From assembly GCF_002906155.1 (NCBI RefSeq), contig NZ_MUJK01000010.1, forward strand, positions 149,508-213,507: DNA of 64,000 nt, in the 5' to 3' direction. Position numbers and translations under genes: made by a program. The notes below the pieces were generated by a model that had not been told where the DNA came from, did no database searches, and saw nothing but the letters and a program-made list of their open reading frames with translations. Shown piece by piece: positions 1-7,649 of this stretch. Numbering within the stretch: the stretch's first letter is position 1; the number at the start of each line of letters is the position of its first letter. The DNA is from Pseudomonas laurylsulfativorans (GTDB lineage Bacteria > Pseudomonadota > Gammaproteobacteria > Pseudomonadales > Pseudomonadaceae).

Positions 1-364
1 GGGTCCAGACCAGATAGTCGTTTTCCAGCAAGGGGGGGTGGATGTAATCCAGGGTTTCCAGCTCGCTGACCGTCAACGGTGCGTCCGCCAGCATGTCCAT
101 GCGTCCGCTGCGCACTTCGTCCAGGGCCTGGGAACGCTTGCCGGCATAAAGCAGTTCGACCTTGAGCCCCAACTCCCCCGCCACTTGCTGCAGCAAATCG
201 GCGCTGGCACCGATCAGGTGTTTGGGATTCTGCGGGTCTTGCCACAGGTACGGTGGCGCGTCCGGGCTGCCGGTGACCACCAGGCGTTCGCATTTGCCTG
301 CGGCGACCGTCAACGTCGGCAATAGCGCCAACCCCAGCAAGCCCCACACACAGCGCAGATCCAT
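1..364 (-). CDS. Periplasmic solute-binding protein, family 3 (partial)
   Basis: The start codon (ATG, complement of 362-364) and about 121 codons are visible; the rest lies beyond the left edge. Residues 1 to about 22 form a signal peptide (hydrophobic LLGLALLPTL, then an AAG cleavage region). The mature part has the look of an ABC-type amino-acid binding protein domain (SBP_bac_3): a VVTGSPDAPPYLW strand, then IGASADLLQQVAGELGLKVEL and a segment with MDMLADAPLT, the usual place where the first lobe closes. It should act in the periplasm as a ligand receptor. No permease or ATPase gene is visible beside it, so it may be an orphan receptor or a sensor-type protein. Ligand unknown. Confidence 0.75.
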   Translation of the reverse strand, partial: MDLRCVWGLLGLALLPTLTVAAGKCERLVVTGSPDAPPYLWQDPQNPKHLIGASADLLQQVAGELGLKVELLYAGKRSQALDEVRSGRMDMLADAPLTVSELETLDYIHPPLLENDYLVWT

Positions 365-401
365 AGCCGTTCACTCCACTCAAACCAGTTATGCCCCCCC
401 C

Positions 402-503
402 CTGTAGGAGCGAGCTTGCTCGCGAAGGGCGTTAACGATGACGCGCACATTCTGGATCACCGTGGTGCAATTGAGACCTTCGCGAGCAAGCTCGCTCCTA
501 CAG
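402..503. repeat. REP pair (tgtaggagc class), inverted
   Basis: Two REP units in inverted orientation: ctgtaggagcgagcttgctc at the left end and its reverse complement at the right, separated by about 50 bases. Such pairs (BIMEs) sit between genes throughout P. fluorescens-group genomes. Here it lies between the solute-binding gene and the etfA terminator. Confidence 0.9.
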
Positions 504-533
504 GTGCCGGTATCGATCAGGTAAAACGGGGGC

Positions 534-562
534 AAAAAAAAGCCCGACCATAAGGCCGGGCT
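534..562 (-). terminator. Intrinsic terminator of etfBA
   Basis: Read on the minus strand, the stem AGCCCG/CGGGCT with a 10-nt loop is followed by eight T. It sits 22 bases after the etfA stop codon. Confidence 0.9.
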
Positions 563-584
563 CTTTATAAGTGAAGCAGCCGGA

Positions 585-1514
585 TTAGACCAGCTTCTCC
601 AGCTCAGGGATGGCTTCGAACAGGTCTGCCACCAGGCCGTAATCGGCCACCTGGAAGATCGGCGCTTCTTCGTCCTTGTTGATCGCAACGATCACTTTGG
701 AGTCTTTCATGCCGGCCAGGTGCTGGATCGCGCCGGAGATACCGACGGCGATGTACAGCTGTGGAGCAACGATCTTGCCAGTCTGACCGACCTGCATGTC
801 GTTCGGCACAAAACCTGCGTCGACCGCGGCGCGGGAAGCACCGACAGCAGCGCCCAGCTTGTCGGCCAGGGCGTACAGGTGTTTGAAGTTGTCGCCGTTC
901 TGCATGCCACGGCCGCCGGAAACGACGATCTTGGCAGCGGTCAGTTCCGGACGATCGGACTTGGCCAGTTCTTCGCCAACGAAGCTGGAGATGCCAGCAT
1001 CGTGGGCAGCAGCAACCGCTTCAACGGCAGCGGAGCCACCTTCAGCGGCAACCGGGTCGAAACCGGTGGCACGCACGGTGATCACTTTGACCGCAGCGCT
1101 CGATTGAACGGTAGCGATGGCGTTACCGGCATAGATCGGACGCTTGAAGGTGTCAGCGCTTTCTACCGAGATGATCTCGGAGATCTGGTCAACGTCCAGG
1201 GCAGCGGCAACGCGCGGCAGGATGTTTTTGCCGTTGGAAGTAGCGGCAGCCAGGATGTGGCTGTAGCCCTTGCCCAATTCTGCAACCAGAGGCGCAACGT
1301 TTTCCGGCAGCTGGTGAGCGTAGGCAGCGTTGTCGGCCACCAGCACTTTAGCCACGCCAGCGACTTTCGCAGCGGCTTCAGCCACGGCGCCAGCGCCCTG
1401 GCCTGCAACCAGAACGTGGATGTCGCCACCGATTTTGGCAGCAGCAGCAACAGTGTTCAGCGTGGCCGGGGCCAGCACTTTGTTGTCGTGTTCAGCAATA
1501 ACCAAGATAGTCAT
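585..1514 (-). CDS. etfA: Electron transfer flavoprotein alpha subunit
   Basis: EtfA (FixB) of 309 residues, the usual length. With EtfB it forms the soluble FAD-containing heterodimer that takes electrons from acyl-CoA dehydrogenases and other flavin dehydrogenases and passes them to ETF-ubiquinone oxidoreductase. The C-terminal FAD domain is clear: a GGRGM turn near residue 200 and the FAD-binding stretch GFVPNDMQVGQTGKIVAP to GISGAIQHLAGM at about 234-269. The N-terminal third is the less conserved alpha/beta domain. The ATG directly follows the etfB stop codon, so the two are translated as one unit, and a terminator follows. The redox partner gene lies divergently at 2813. Confidence 0.97.
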   Translation of the reverse strand: MTILVIAEHDNKVLAPATLNTVAAAAKIGGDIHVLVAGQGAGAVAEAAAKVAGVAKVLVADNAAYAHQLPENVAPLVAELGKGYSHILAAATSNGKNILPRVAAALDVDQISEIISVESADTFKRPIYAGNAIATVQSSAAVKVITVRATGFDPVAAEGGSAAVEAVAAAHDAGISSFVGEELAKSDRPELTAAKIVVSGGRGMQNGDNFKHLYALADKLGAAVGASRAAVDAGFVPNDMQVGQTGKIVAPQLYIAVGISGAIQHLAGMKDSKVIVAINKDEEAPIFQVADYGLVADLFEAIPELEKLV

Positions 1515-2264
1515 TTAGATTACCTTCGCTTCGTTTTTCAGTTTCTCGACCAGTTCAGCCACCGACTTGACCTTGATACCCGCGCTGCGTGCAGCAGGCG
1601 CTTCGACTTTCACGGTCTTGTTGGTGGAGGCGGTGGAAACGCCCAAAGCATCCGGAGTCAGCACTTCGAGAGGCTTCTTCTTGGCTTTCATGATGTTTGG
1701 CAGGGACGCGTAGCGCGGCTCGTTCAAACGCAGGTCGGTGGTGACGATGGCCGGCAGTTTCAGGGAAACTGTCTGCGCGCCGCCGTCGATTTCACGGGTT
1801 ACAGCAACGCTGTCGCCACTGATTTCGACTTTCGAAGCGAAAGTGCCCTGACCGTAGCCGCTCAATGCAGCGAGCATCTGGCCAGTCTGGTTGTTGTCGC
1901 TGTCGATGGCCTGTTTGCCAAGGATCACCAGCTGAGGCTGTTCCTTGTCGACAACAGCTTTCAACAGTTTGGCAACAGCCAGGGAAGTCAGGTCTTCGGC
2001 GTTTTCTACGAGGATGGCGCGGTCGGCACCCAGAGCCAGCGCGGTGCGCAGTTGCTCTTGAGCAGTGGACGGGCCTACGGAGACGACGACGATTTCAGTC
2101 GCAACACCTTTCTCTTTCAGGCGTACGGCTTCTTCCACGGCGATTTCGCAGAACGGGTTCATCGACATCTTGACGTTGGCAAGATCGACGCCGGAATTGT
2201 CCGCCTTGACGCGAACCTTGACGTTGTAATCCACAACGCGTTTGACAGCTACAAGAACCTTCAT
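1515..2264 (-). CDS. etfB: Electron transfer flavoprotein beta subunit
   Basis: EtfB (FixA), 249 residues, full length. It binds AMP and carries the recognition loop that docks on acyl-CoA dehydrogenases. The sequence shows the N-terminal MKVLVAVKRVVDYNVKVR, the nucleotide-binding region around VILGKQAIDSDNNQTG (about 115-130) and the loop LNEPRYASLPNIMKAKKKPL (about 180-200), which holds the ETF-beta signature. First gene of the etfBA pair, transcribed away from the ETF-QO gene. The 550-base gap to that gene contains the promoters and a PsrA-like operator. Confidence 0.97.
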   Translation of the reverse strand: MKVLVAVKRVVDYNVKVRVKADNSGVDLANVKMSMNPFCEIAVEEAVRLKEKGVATEIVVVSVGPSTAQEQLRTALALGADRAILVENAEDLTSLAVAKLLKAVVDKEQPQLVILGKQAIDSDNNQTGQMLAALSGYGQGTFASKVEISGDSVAVTREIDGGAQTVSLKLPAIVTTDLRLNEPRYASLPNIMKAKKKPLEVLTPDALGVSTASTNKTVKVEAPAARSAGIKVKSVAELVEKLKNEAKVI

Positions 2265-2641
2265 GGATTCCTCGTTACTCTCCGGTGAAAAGAAAGTCGC
2301 CTAGGCGAACCTGGCGGTTGATGCTCATCGGGCGCAAGGGCACCTCCAAAAACGCCGGCAAACGTGTCAAGTGACCATCACTCATGATCTGGATGACCGT
2401 TCGTCAGTAGTGACTGACGAGTCATTCAACATCGCGGCGTGTAAACTGCGCATCAAACCCGCGCAGCGCATCACTCTCTACTGCCATCGCCCTGTCTTTA
2501 GAGGTGCTCTTGAAACCAACAGTCAGCCTACGGCGAGCGCAAAACCGACCGTATCTTGACCGGAACGCCTATTCCGGTCAATACGCCAAAACAGCCGTTC
2601 ATAAGGCGCGTGACTTTGATTTCTCTGGCTTTGAGCCAATT

Positions 2642-2655
2642 CAAACAAACGTTTG
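2642..2655. promoter_or_regulatory. Candidate PsrA operator in the etf intergenic region
   Basis: CAAACAAACGTTTG fits the published PsrA pattern (G/C)AAAC-N2..4-GTTT(G/C) and contains the perfect 12-bp palindrome ACAAACGTTTGT shifted by four bases. It ends two bases before the -35 box of the ETF-QO promoter. PsrA, a TetR-family sensor of long-chain fatty acyl compounds, is known to control the etf genes in P. aeruginosa. The rest of the 2265-2812 gap holds no gene that I can support. Confidence 0.6.
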
Positions 2656-2657
2656 TA

Positions 2658-2686
2658 TTGGACGCTGAGAGTGGTGTAGATATAAT
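2658..2686 (+). promoter_or_regulatory. Sigma-70 promoter of the ETF-QO gene
   Basis: TTGGAC (2658-2663), a 17-bp spacer and a perfect TATAAT (2681-2686). Transcription should start near 2693, giving a leader of about 120 nt before the GTG at 2813. Confidence 0.75.
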
Positions 2687-2812
2687 GCGCCACCCAAAGA
2701 GAAAGGTGGTCAATCGATTGTCCGCTCCCGGCGTTGCGCTGGGATTCATGGATGCGACACCCAACCTCCAAATTAGAAAAAAAACTGTTGAGCCTTGAGT
2801 AGGAGATAACCT

Positions 2813-4477
2813 GTGGAACGCGAATACATGGAATTCGACGTTGTCATCGTCGGTGCCGGCCCCGCTGGTCTTTCCGCCGCCTGCCGCTTGAAGCAGAAGG
2901 CCGCCGAAGCCGGTAAGGAAATCAGCGTCTGCGTGGTCGAAAAAGGCTCCGAAGTCGGTGCTCACATTCTGTCCGGCGCCGTGTTCGAACCACGCGCCCT
3001 GAACGAACTGTTCCCGGACTGGAAAGAACTCGGCGCGCCGCTGAACACCCCCGTCACCCGTGACGACATCTTTGTTCTGAAGAACGCTGAAAGCGCGCAG
3101 AAAATTCCTGATTTCTTTGTGCCCAAGACCATGCACAACGAAGGCAACTACATCATCTCCCTGGGCAACCTGTGCCGCTGGCTGGCCCAGCAGGCCGAGA
3201 ACCTGGGCGTGGAAATCTACCCGGGCTTCGCTGCCCAGGAAGCGCTGATCGACGAAAACGGCGTAGTGCGCGGGATCATCACCGGTGACCTCGGTGTCGA
3301 CCGCGAAGGCCATCCAAAGGAAGGCCTGTACACTCCGGGCATGGAACTGCGTGGCAAATACACGCTGTTCGCCGAAGGTTGCCGCGGCCACATCGGCAAG
3401 CAGTTGATCAAGCGTTTCAACCTCGACAGCGATGCCGACGCGCAGCACTACGGCATCGGCCTGAAAGAAATCTGGGAAGTCGACCCGGCCAAGCACCAGC
3501 CTGGCCTGGTGGTACACACCGCCGGCTGGCCGATGGACATCATGGGCACCGAGAACACCGGTGGCTCGTTCCTCTATCACCTGGAAAACAACCAGGTCGT
3601 GGTAGGTCTGATCGTCGACCTGTCCTACAGCAACACCTACCTGTCGCCGTTCGATGAGTTCCAGCGCCTCAAGCATCACCCGGTGCTCAAGCAGTACCTG
3701 GAAGGCGGCAAGCGCATCAGCTACGGTGCCCGCGCCATCTGCAAGGGCGGCCTGAACTCGCTGCCGAAAATGGTCTTCAAGGGCGGCGCGCTGATCGGTT
3801 GCGACCTCGGCACCCTGAACTTCGCCAAGATCAAGGGCAGCCACACTGCGATGAAGTCCGGCATGCTCGCCGCTGAATCCGTGGCTGACGCGCTGTTCGC
3901 AGAGAAGGACGGCAGCGAAGAACTGACCACCTACGTCGACGCGTTCAAGAAGAGCTGGCTCTACGAAGAACTGTTCGCCAGCCGCAACTTCGGCCCGGCG
4001 ATCCACAAGTTCGGCGCTATCGTCGGTGGCGGTTTCAACTGGCTGGACCAGAACATCTTCGGCGGCAAACTGCCGTTCACCTTGCACGACACCAAGCCGG
4101 ATTACGCCTGCCTGAAGCTGGCGGCCGACTGCAAGAAGATCGACTACCCGAAGCCGGACGGCAAGATCAGCTTCGACAAACTGAGCTCGGTGTTCATCTC
4201 CGGTACCAACCATGAAGAAGAGCAACCGTGCCACCTGAAGCTGACCGACCCAAGCATCCCGATCAGCAAGAACCTGCCACTGTACGATGAGCCTGCCCAG
4301 CGTTACTGCCCGGCCGGCGTGTACGAAGTGATCACCAAGGAAGACGGCGAGAAGCGCTTCCAGATCAACGCCCAGAACTGTGTTCACTGCAAGACCTGCG
4401 ACATCAAGGATCCTGCACAGAACATCACCTGGGTAACGCCGGAAGGCGCTGGCGGCCCGACTTACCCGAACATGTAA
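2813..4477 (+). CDS. Electron transfer flavoprotein-ubiquinone oxidoreductase
   Basis: ETF-QO, 554 residues, the normal size. This inner-membrane-associated iron-sulfur flavoprotein oxidises reduced ETF and reduces ubiquinone. Visible parts: the N-terminal FAD dinucleotide fold VIVGAGPAGL (about 11-20), the central quinone-binding and FAD domain, and the C-terminal 4Fe-4S region with NCVHCKTCDIKDP plus an upstream RYCPAGVYEV cysteine. I chose the GTG at 2813 because AGGAG ends seven bases before it and because relatives begin MEREYMEF; the ATG five codons later is too far from that site. A terminator follows at 4496. Confidence 0.97.
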   Translation: MEREYMEFDVVIVGAGPAGLSAACRLKQKAAEAGKEISVCVVEKGSEVGAHILSGAVFEPRALNELFPDWKELGAPLNTPVTRDDIFVLKNAESAQKIPDFFVPKTMHNEGNYIISLGNLCRWLAQQAENLGVEIYPGFAAQEALIDENGVVRGIITGDLGVDREGHPKEGLYTPGMELRGKYTLFAEGCRGHIGKQLIKRFNLDSDADAQHYGIGLKEIWEVDPAKHQPGLVVHTAGWPMDIMGTENTGGSFLYHLENNQVVVGLIVDLSYSNTYLSPFDEFQRLKHHPVLKQYLEGGKRISYGARAICKGGLNSLPKMVFKGGALIGCDLGTLNFAKIKGSHTAMKSGMLAAESVADALFAEKDGSEELTTYVDAFKKSWLYEELFASRNFGPAIHKFGAIVGGGFNWLDQNIFGGKLPFTLHDTKPDYACLKLAADCKKIDYPKPDGKISFDKLSSVFISGTNHEEEQPCHLKLTDPSIPISKNLPLYDEPAQRYCPAGVYEVITKEDGEKRFQINAQNCVHCKTCDIKDPAQNITWVTPEGAGGPTYPNM

Positions 4478-4495
4478 GCCGAACCGCAAACATCA

Positions 4496-4521
4496 AGGCT
4501 CCCGACATGGGGGCCTTTTTG
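4496..4521 (+). terminator. Intrinsic terminator of the ETF-QO gene
   Basis: GC-rich stem AGGCTCCC/GGGGGCCT followed by a short T run, about 20 bases after the stop codon. Confidence 0.8.
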
Positions 4522-4548
4522 TTGCGTGCAATTATGATCACAAACCAT

Positions 4549-4638
4549 TGTAGGAGCCGGCTTGCCGGCGATGGCGGTGTATCAGCCGAAACAGATGCCC
4601 TCTGTCACACCGCTATCGCCAGCAAGCCGGCTCCTACA
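4549..4638. repeat. REP pair (tgtaggagc class), inverted
   Basis: tgtaggagccggcttgccgg at the left and the reverse complement of tgtaggagccggcttgctgg at the right, about 50 bases apart. It lies between the ETF-QO terminator and the araC-type gene. Confidence 0.9.
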
Positions 4639-4654
4639 AGGGATTGGCGGTGAG

Positions 4655-5545
4655 TCAGGCGGCGCGTTCTTCTCCCGGGTTACGCTCGAAGTACCGCTTG
4701 TACTCGCGACTGAACTGCGACGTACTCTGATACCCCACCCGATGCGCCACTTGTGCCACGCCCAGCCCCTCGCCCAGCAACAGCTGCTGCGCCCTGAGCA
4801 GACGTAATCGCTTCAGATACTGCACCGGCGACAACAAGGTGCTGCGCTTGAAATGCTCGTGAAAGGTCGACGCACTCATGTTCGCGCAACTGGCCAGGGT
4901 CTCGACGTTCAATGGTTCGGTGTAATGCGCATGCAGGTGACTGAGCGATGCCGCGATCCGGGCGAACTGCCCCTGCTGTTCAACCAGCGCCCGCAATACA
5001 TCGGCTTGCGGACCACGCAATGCGACGAACAACAATTCGCGCAAACGCGCTTGCCCCATGATCTGGCATTCCAGCGGATCGTGCAGGCAACGCAACAGCC
5101 GCTCGACACAACCACGCATGGCGTCATCAAGCACTGCCGAGGTCATGGACTCCGGTGTTTGAGCCGGAATATGCCGCCCCGGTGCCAGGCCCATCGCCAA
5201 CACCAGCTCGCCCAGCATCACCCGGTCGATCGCGACGGAAACGCCCAACATCGGCCCGCTCGGCGCCGCAAAAGTTTCACACTCGAACGGCACCGGCAGC
5301 GCCTGAATCAGATAGTGCCCTGCCCCGTATTCCAGGGTGCGCGGCCCCAGGTACGCCAGTTTGCTGCCCTGGGCGATGATCACCAGGCTCGGCTCGTAGA
5401 TCTGCGGCCCACGGGCCACGTCACAACTTGCCCGCAGAACCTGCACGCCCGGCAAGGCAGTCGGGACAAAACCGTCGCGGGTGGACAGCGGTTCGATCAG
5501 CGAAACCAGCGCGGCATTGGCATCAAGATGACGGGTCAACAGCAT
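4655..5545 (-). CDS. AraC-family regulator with AraC_N cupin-like domain
   Basis: 296 residues. The N-terminal half (about 20-180) matches the AraC_N type sensor domain (GPQIYEPSLVIIAQGSKLAYLG, then YLIQALPVPFECET). The C-terminal 100 residues carry two helix-turn-helix motifs ending in VAHRVGYQSTSQFSREYKRYFE. The gene is divergent from a zinc alcohol dehydrogenase across 190 bases that hold two tandem 16-bp repeats. Regulators of this subfamily next to alcohol dehydrogenases recall the YqhC-YqhD aldehyde-response pair of E. coli, so activation of the neighbour by reactive aldehydes is a reasonable guess. The inducer is not known. Confidence 0.88.
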   Translation of the reverse strand: MLLTRHLDANAALVSLIEPLSTRDGFVPTALPGVQVLRASCDVARGPQIYEPSLVIIAQGSKLAYLGPRTLEYGAGHYLIQALPVPFECETFAAPSGPMLGVSVAIDRVMLGELVLAMGLAPGRHIPAQTPESMTSAVLDDAMRGCVERLLRCLHDPLECQIMGQARLRELLFVALRGPQADVLRALVEQQGQFARIAASLSHLHAHYTEPLNVETLASCANMSASTFHEHFKRSTLLSPVQYLKRLRLLRAQQLLLGEGLGVAQVAHRVGYQSTSQFSREYKRYFERNPGEERAA

Positions 5546-5633
5546 CGGGGCTCTTCACAAAAAAAGTCACGGAAAAAGGGATGAAAGCATCATCGCAGAT
5601 CCGCTGGCCAATGCGACGGCTCACCCCCGCATG

Positions 5634-5670
5634 CCGGAGGAATAGGCATGACACCCGGAGGAATCGCCAT
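5634..5670. promoter_or_regulatory. Tandem 16-bp repeats, candidate AraC-type operator
   Basis: CCGGAGGAATAGGCAT (5634-5649) and CCGGAGGAATCGCCAT (5655-5670) match at 14 of 16 positions in the same orientation, 21 bp apart, which is two helical turns. That is the usual layout for an AraC-type dimer. They sit about 70 bases upstream of the alcohol dehydrogenase start. Confidence 0.6.
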
Positions 5671-5736
5671 TTCCGGTACGGGGGACGGCGCCCAGAATGC
5701 GCCACCTCACCTGTCACTGCTTTTGCGAGGTTCACC

Positions 5737-6789
5737 ATGTACACCGCCATCGGATACGCCGCCCAGTCGGCCACCACTCCCCTCGCCCCCGTGAAATTCG
5801 AACGTCGTAGCCCAAGGCCTGACGACGTTGCCATCGAGATTCTCTACTGCGGCGTCTGCCATTCCGACATCCATCAGGCCCGCAACGAGTGGGGCATTGC
5901 CGTTTACCCGCTGATGCCTGGCCACGAAATCGTAGGCAAAGTTACCGCCGTCGGTGCAAACGTTACTAAACACAAAATCGGTGATCTGGTCGGTGTCGGC
6001 TGCATGGTCGACTCGTGCCGCAGCTGCGAGGCTTGCCGGGCCAACCTGGAGCAATACTGCCTCGAAGGCCCGACCATGACCTACGCCACCCCGGACCGGG
6101 TCGACGGCAGCAACACCATGGGCGGCTACTCCGACAGCATCGTGGTCAGCGAGCACTTCGTGGTGCGCATCCCGGAAAAACTGGCCCCGGCCAGTGCCGC
6201 GCCGATCCTCTGCGCCGGCATCACCACCTACTCACCGCTCAAGCACTACGGCGTGAAGGCCGGTGACAAAGTCGGGATTCTCGGCATGGGTGGCCTGGGC
6301 CACATGGGCATCAAATTCGCCAAGGCCATGGGCGCCGAAGTGACGCTGTTCACCCGCTCGGCAAGCAAGGCCGAAGAGGCTCGCCGCCAGGGCGTGGACC
6401 ATGTGATCGTGTCCACCGACGATGCCCAGATGCAGGCCGCCGCCGGGCATTTCGACTTCCTGCTCGACACCATTCCGGTACAGCACGACCTCAACCCATA
6501 CCTCGATACGCTGCGTTTCGACGGCGTGCATATTCTGGTGGGTTTGATCGAACCGGTGGAGCCGCCGGTACATGCCGCCAAACTGGTGTTGGGGCGTCGC
6601 GTGCTCGCCGGCTCGCTGATCGGCGGCATTGCAGAAACCCAGGAGGTGCTGGATTTCTGCGCCGAGCACAACATCACCTGCGACATCGAAATGCTCGACA
6701 TCCGCCAGATCAACGAGGCTTACGCTCGAATGATCGCCGGTGACGTGAAGTACCGCTTCGTCATCGACATGGCGACCCTCAAGGTTTAA
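5737..6789 (+). CDS. Zinc-dependent NADP alcohol dehydrogenase, YahK/cinnamyl-alcohol type
   Basis: 350 residues, full length for the cinnamyl-alcohol dehydrogenase-like MDR family, which reduces a broad range of aldehydes with NADPH. Catalytic zinc site: CGVCHSDIH (about 39-47) and GHEIVG (about 62-67). Structural zinc: four Cys in GCMVDSCRSCEACRANLEQYC. Rossmann motif GILGMGGLGHMGIKFAKAMGA near 175-195. The ATG at 5737 is chosen for GCGAGG seven bases upstream and because it matches the family N-terminus; the frame stays open further upstream without support. It is convergent with the IclR gene, their stop codons overlapping by four bases. Confidence 0.92.
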   Translation: MYTAIGYAAQSATTPLAPVKFERRSPRPDDVAIEILYCGVCHSDIHQARNEWGIAVYPLMPGHEIVGKVTAVGANVTKHKIGDLVGVGCMVDSCRSCEACRANLEQYCLEGPTMTYATPDRVDGSNTMGGYSDSIVVSEHFVVRIPEKLAPASAAPILCAGITTYSPLKHYGVKAGDKVGILGMGGLGHMGIKFAKAMGAEVTLFTRSASKAEEARRQGVDHVIVSTDDAQMQAAAGHFDFLLDTIPVQHDLNPYLDTLRFDGVHILVGLIEPVEPPVHAAKLVLGRRVLAGSLIGGIAETQEVLDFCAEHNITCDIEMLDIRQINEAYARMIAGDVKYRFVIDMATLKV

Positions 6790-7589
6790 ACCTTGAGGCC
6801 AAGCTCCGCCGACAGCCGGGCCGTGACCCCTTTGATCAGGGGAATCAGCTCGGCCATTTTTTCCAGCGGCATGTACGGCACGGTGCTCGCGATGCTGATG
6901 CCGGCGACGATGCGCTTGCTGGCATCGCGCACCGGCGCCGCCACGCAACGAATCGACGGCTCGTTATCTTCCAGATCGAAGGCATAACCGCCGGCCACGT
7001 ACTCGACCATGCGCTGCTCGAACTGCTCCCAGGATTGCTCGGGGTGCTGCGGCCAGAACTGGTTTTTCCCACCCACCGGCAGGCTGACTTCGTACAGGCG
7101 CTGCCACTCTTGCGGCGAATCATCGAGCATCAGCGCCTTGCCGATCCCGGTGCGCGCCAGCGGCATGCGATGGCCGACCCGCGAACGCATTTCCGGACCA
7201 TTGCGCCCCGGGTTCTTGTGCAGGTACAGCACTTCGTCGCCTTCACGAATCGCCAGGTGAATGGTGTCGCCGGTCAACGCCGACAACTCATCCAGATACG
7301 GCCCGGCCAGGGTCACCAAGGGCAATTCTTCACGGGCCTGAAAGCCCAGCTCAATCAGCTTGGGCCCCAGCAGATAACCGATTTGCGGCACCACCCGCAG
7401 ATATCGCTCGTCCACCAGGCAACTGGCCAGGCGATGGGTGGTGCTGCGCGTGGTGCCAATCAGCCGGGCGATTTCCTTGAGATCGCGGGCACCGCTGGCC
7501 ACGGCATGAACCACACCCAACCCGCGAAGCAGGGTCTGGGTACCGGTCGGTGCGGCGTCCTTGGCGATTTTTGGGGCGTCTTCCTGCAT
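6786..7589 (-). CDS. IclR-family regulator of the galactonate operon
   Basis: 267 residues. N-terminal winged helix-turn-helix (about 20-80: TLLRGLGVVHAVASG, LKEIARLIGTTRSTTHRLASCL), then the IclR effector domain with GYLLGPKLIELG and GDTIHLAIREGDEVLYLHK. Last gene of the minus-strand block dgoK-dgoA-dgoD-dgoT-iclR, 60 bases after dgoT, so it is probably co-transcribed and autoregulated. A 32-bp block that overlaps the -35 box of both the dgoK promoter and the sugar-dehydrogenase promoter at 19.6 kb is the obvious candidate for its binding site. The ligand is probably galactonate or a derivative (inference). Confidence 0.88.
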   Translation of the reverse strand: MQEDAPKIAKDAAPTGTQTLLRGLGVVHAVASGARDLKEIARLIGTTRSTTHRLASCLVDERYLRVVPQIGYLLGPKLIELGFQAREELPLVTLAGPYLDELSALTGDTIHLAIREGDEVLYLHKNPGRNGPEMRSRVGHRMPLARTGIGKALMLDDSPQEWQRLYEVSLPVGGKNQFWPQHPEQSWEQFEQRMVEYVAGGYAFDLEDNEPSIRCVAAPVRDASKRIVAGISIASTVPYMPLEKMAELIPLIKGVTARLSAELGLKV

Positions 7590-7649
7590 ATCCAGCCTTT
7601 ACCGTTGAGCGAGTGAACGGGCGGCATTATGGTCGCCCGCGTGCCACGA

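Noticed and set aside
720..2288. 522-codon open frame opposite etfBA
   Set aside because: It spans two real overlapping-operon genes on the other strand and has no domain.
2371..2559. 62-codon frame in the etf intergenic region
   Set aside because: No ribosome site, no recognisable sequence, and it lies in the regulatory gap between two divergent operons.
2528..4489. 653-codon open frame opposite the ETF-QO gene
   Set aside because: Shadow of a well-supported gene; no family match and no start signals.
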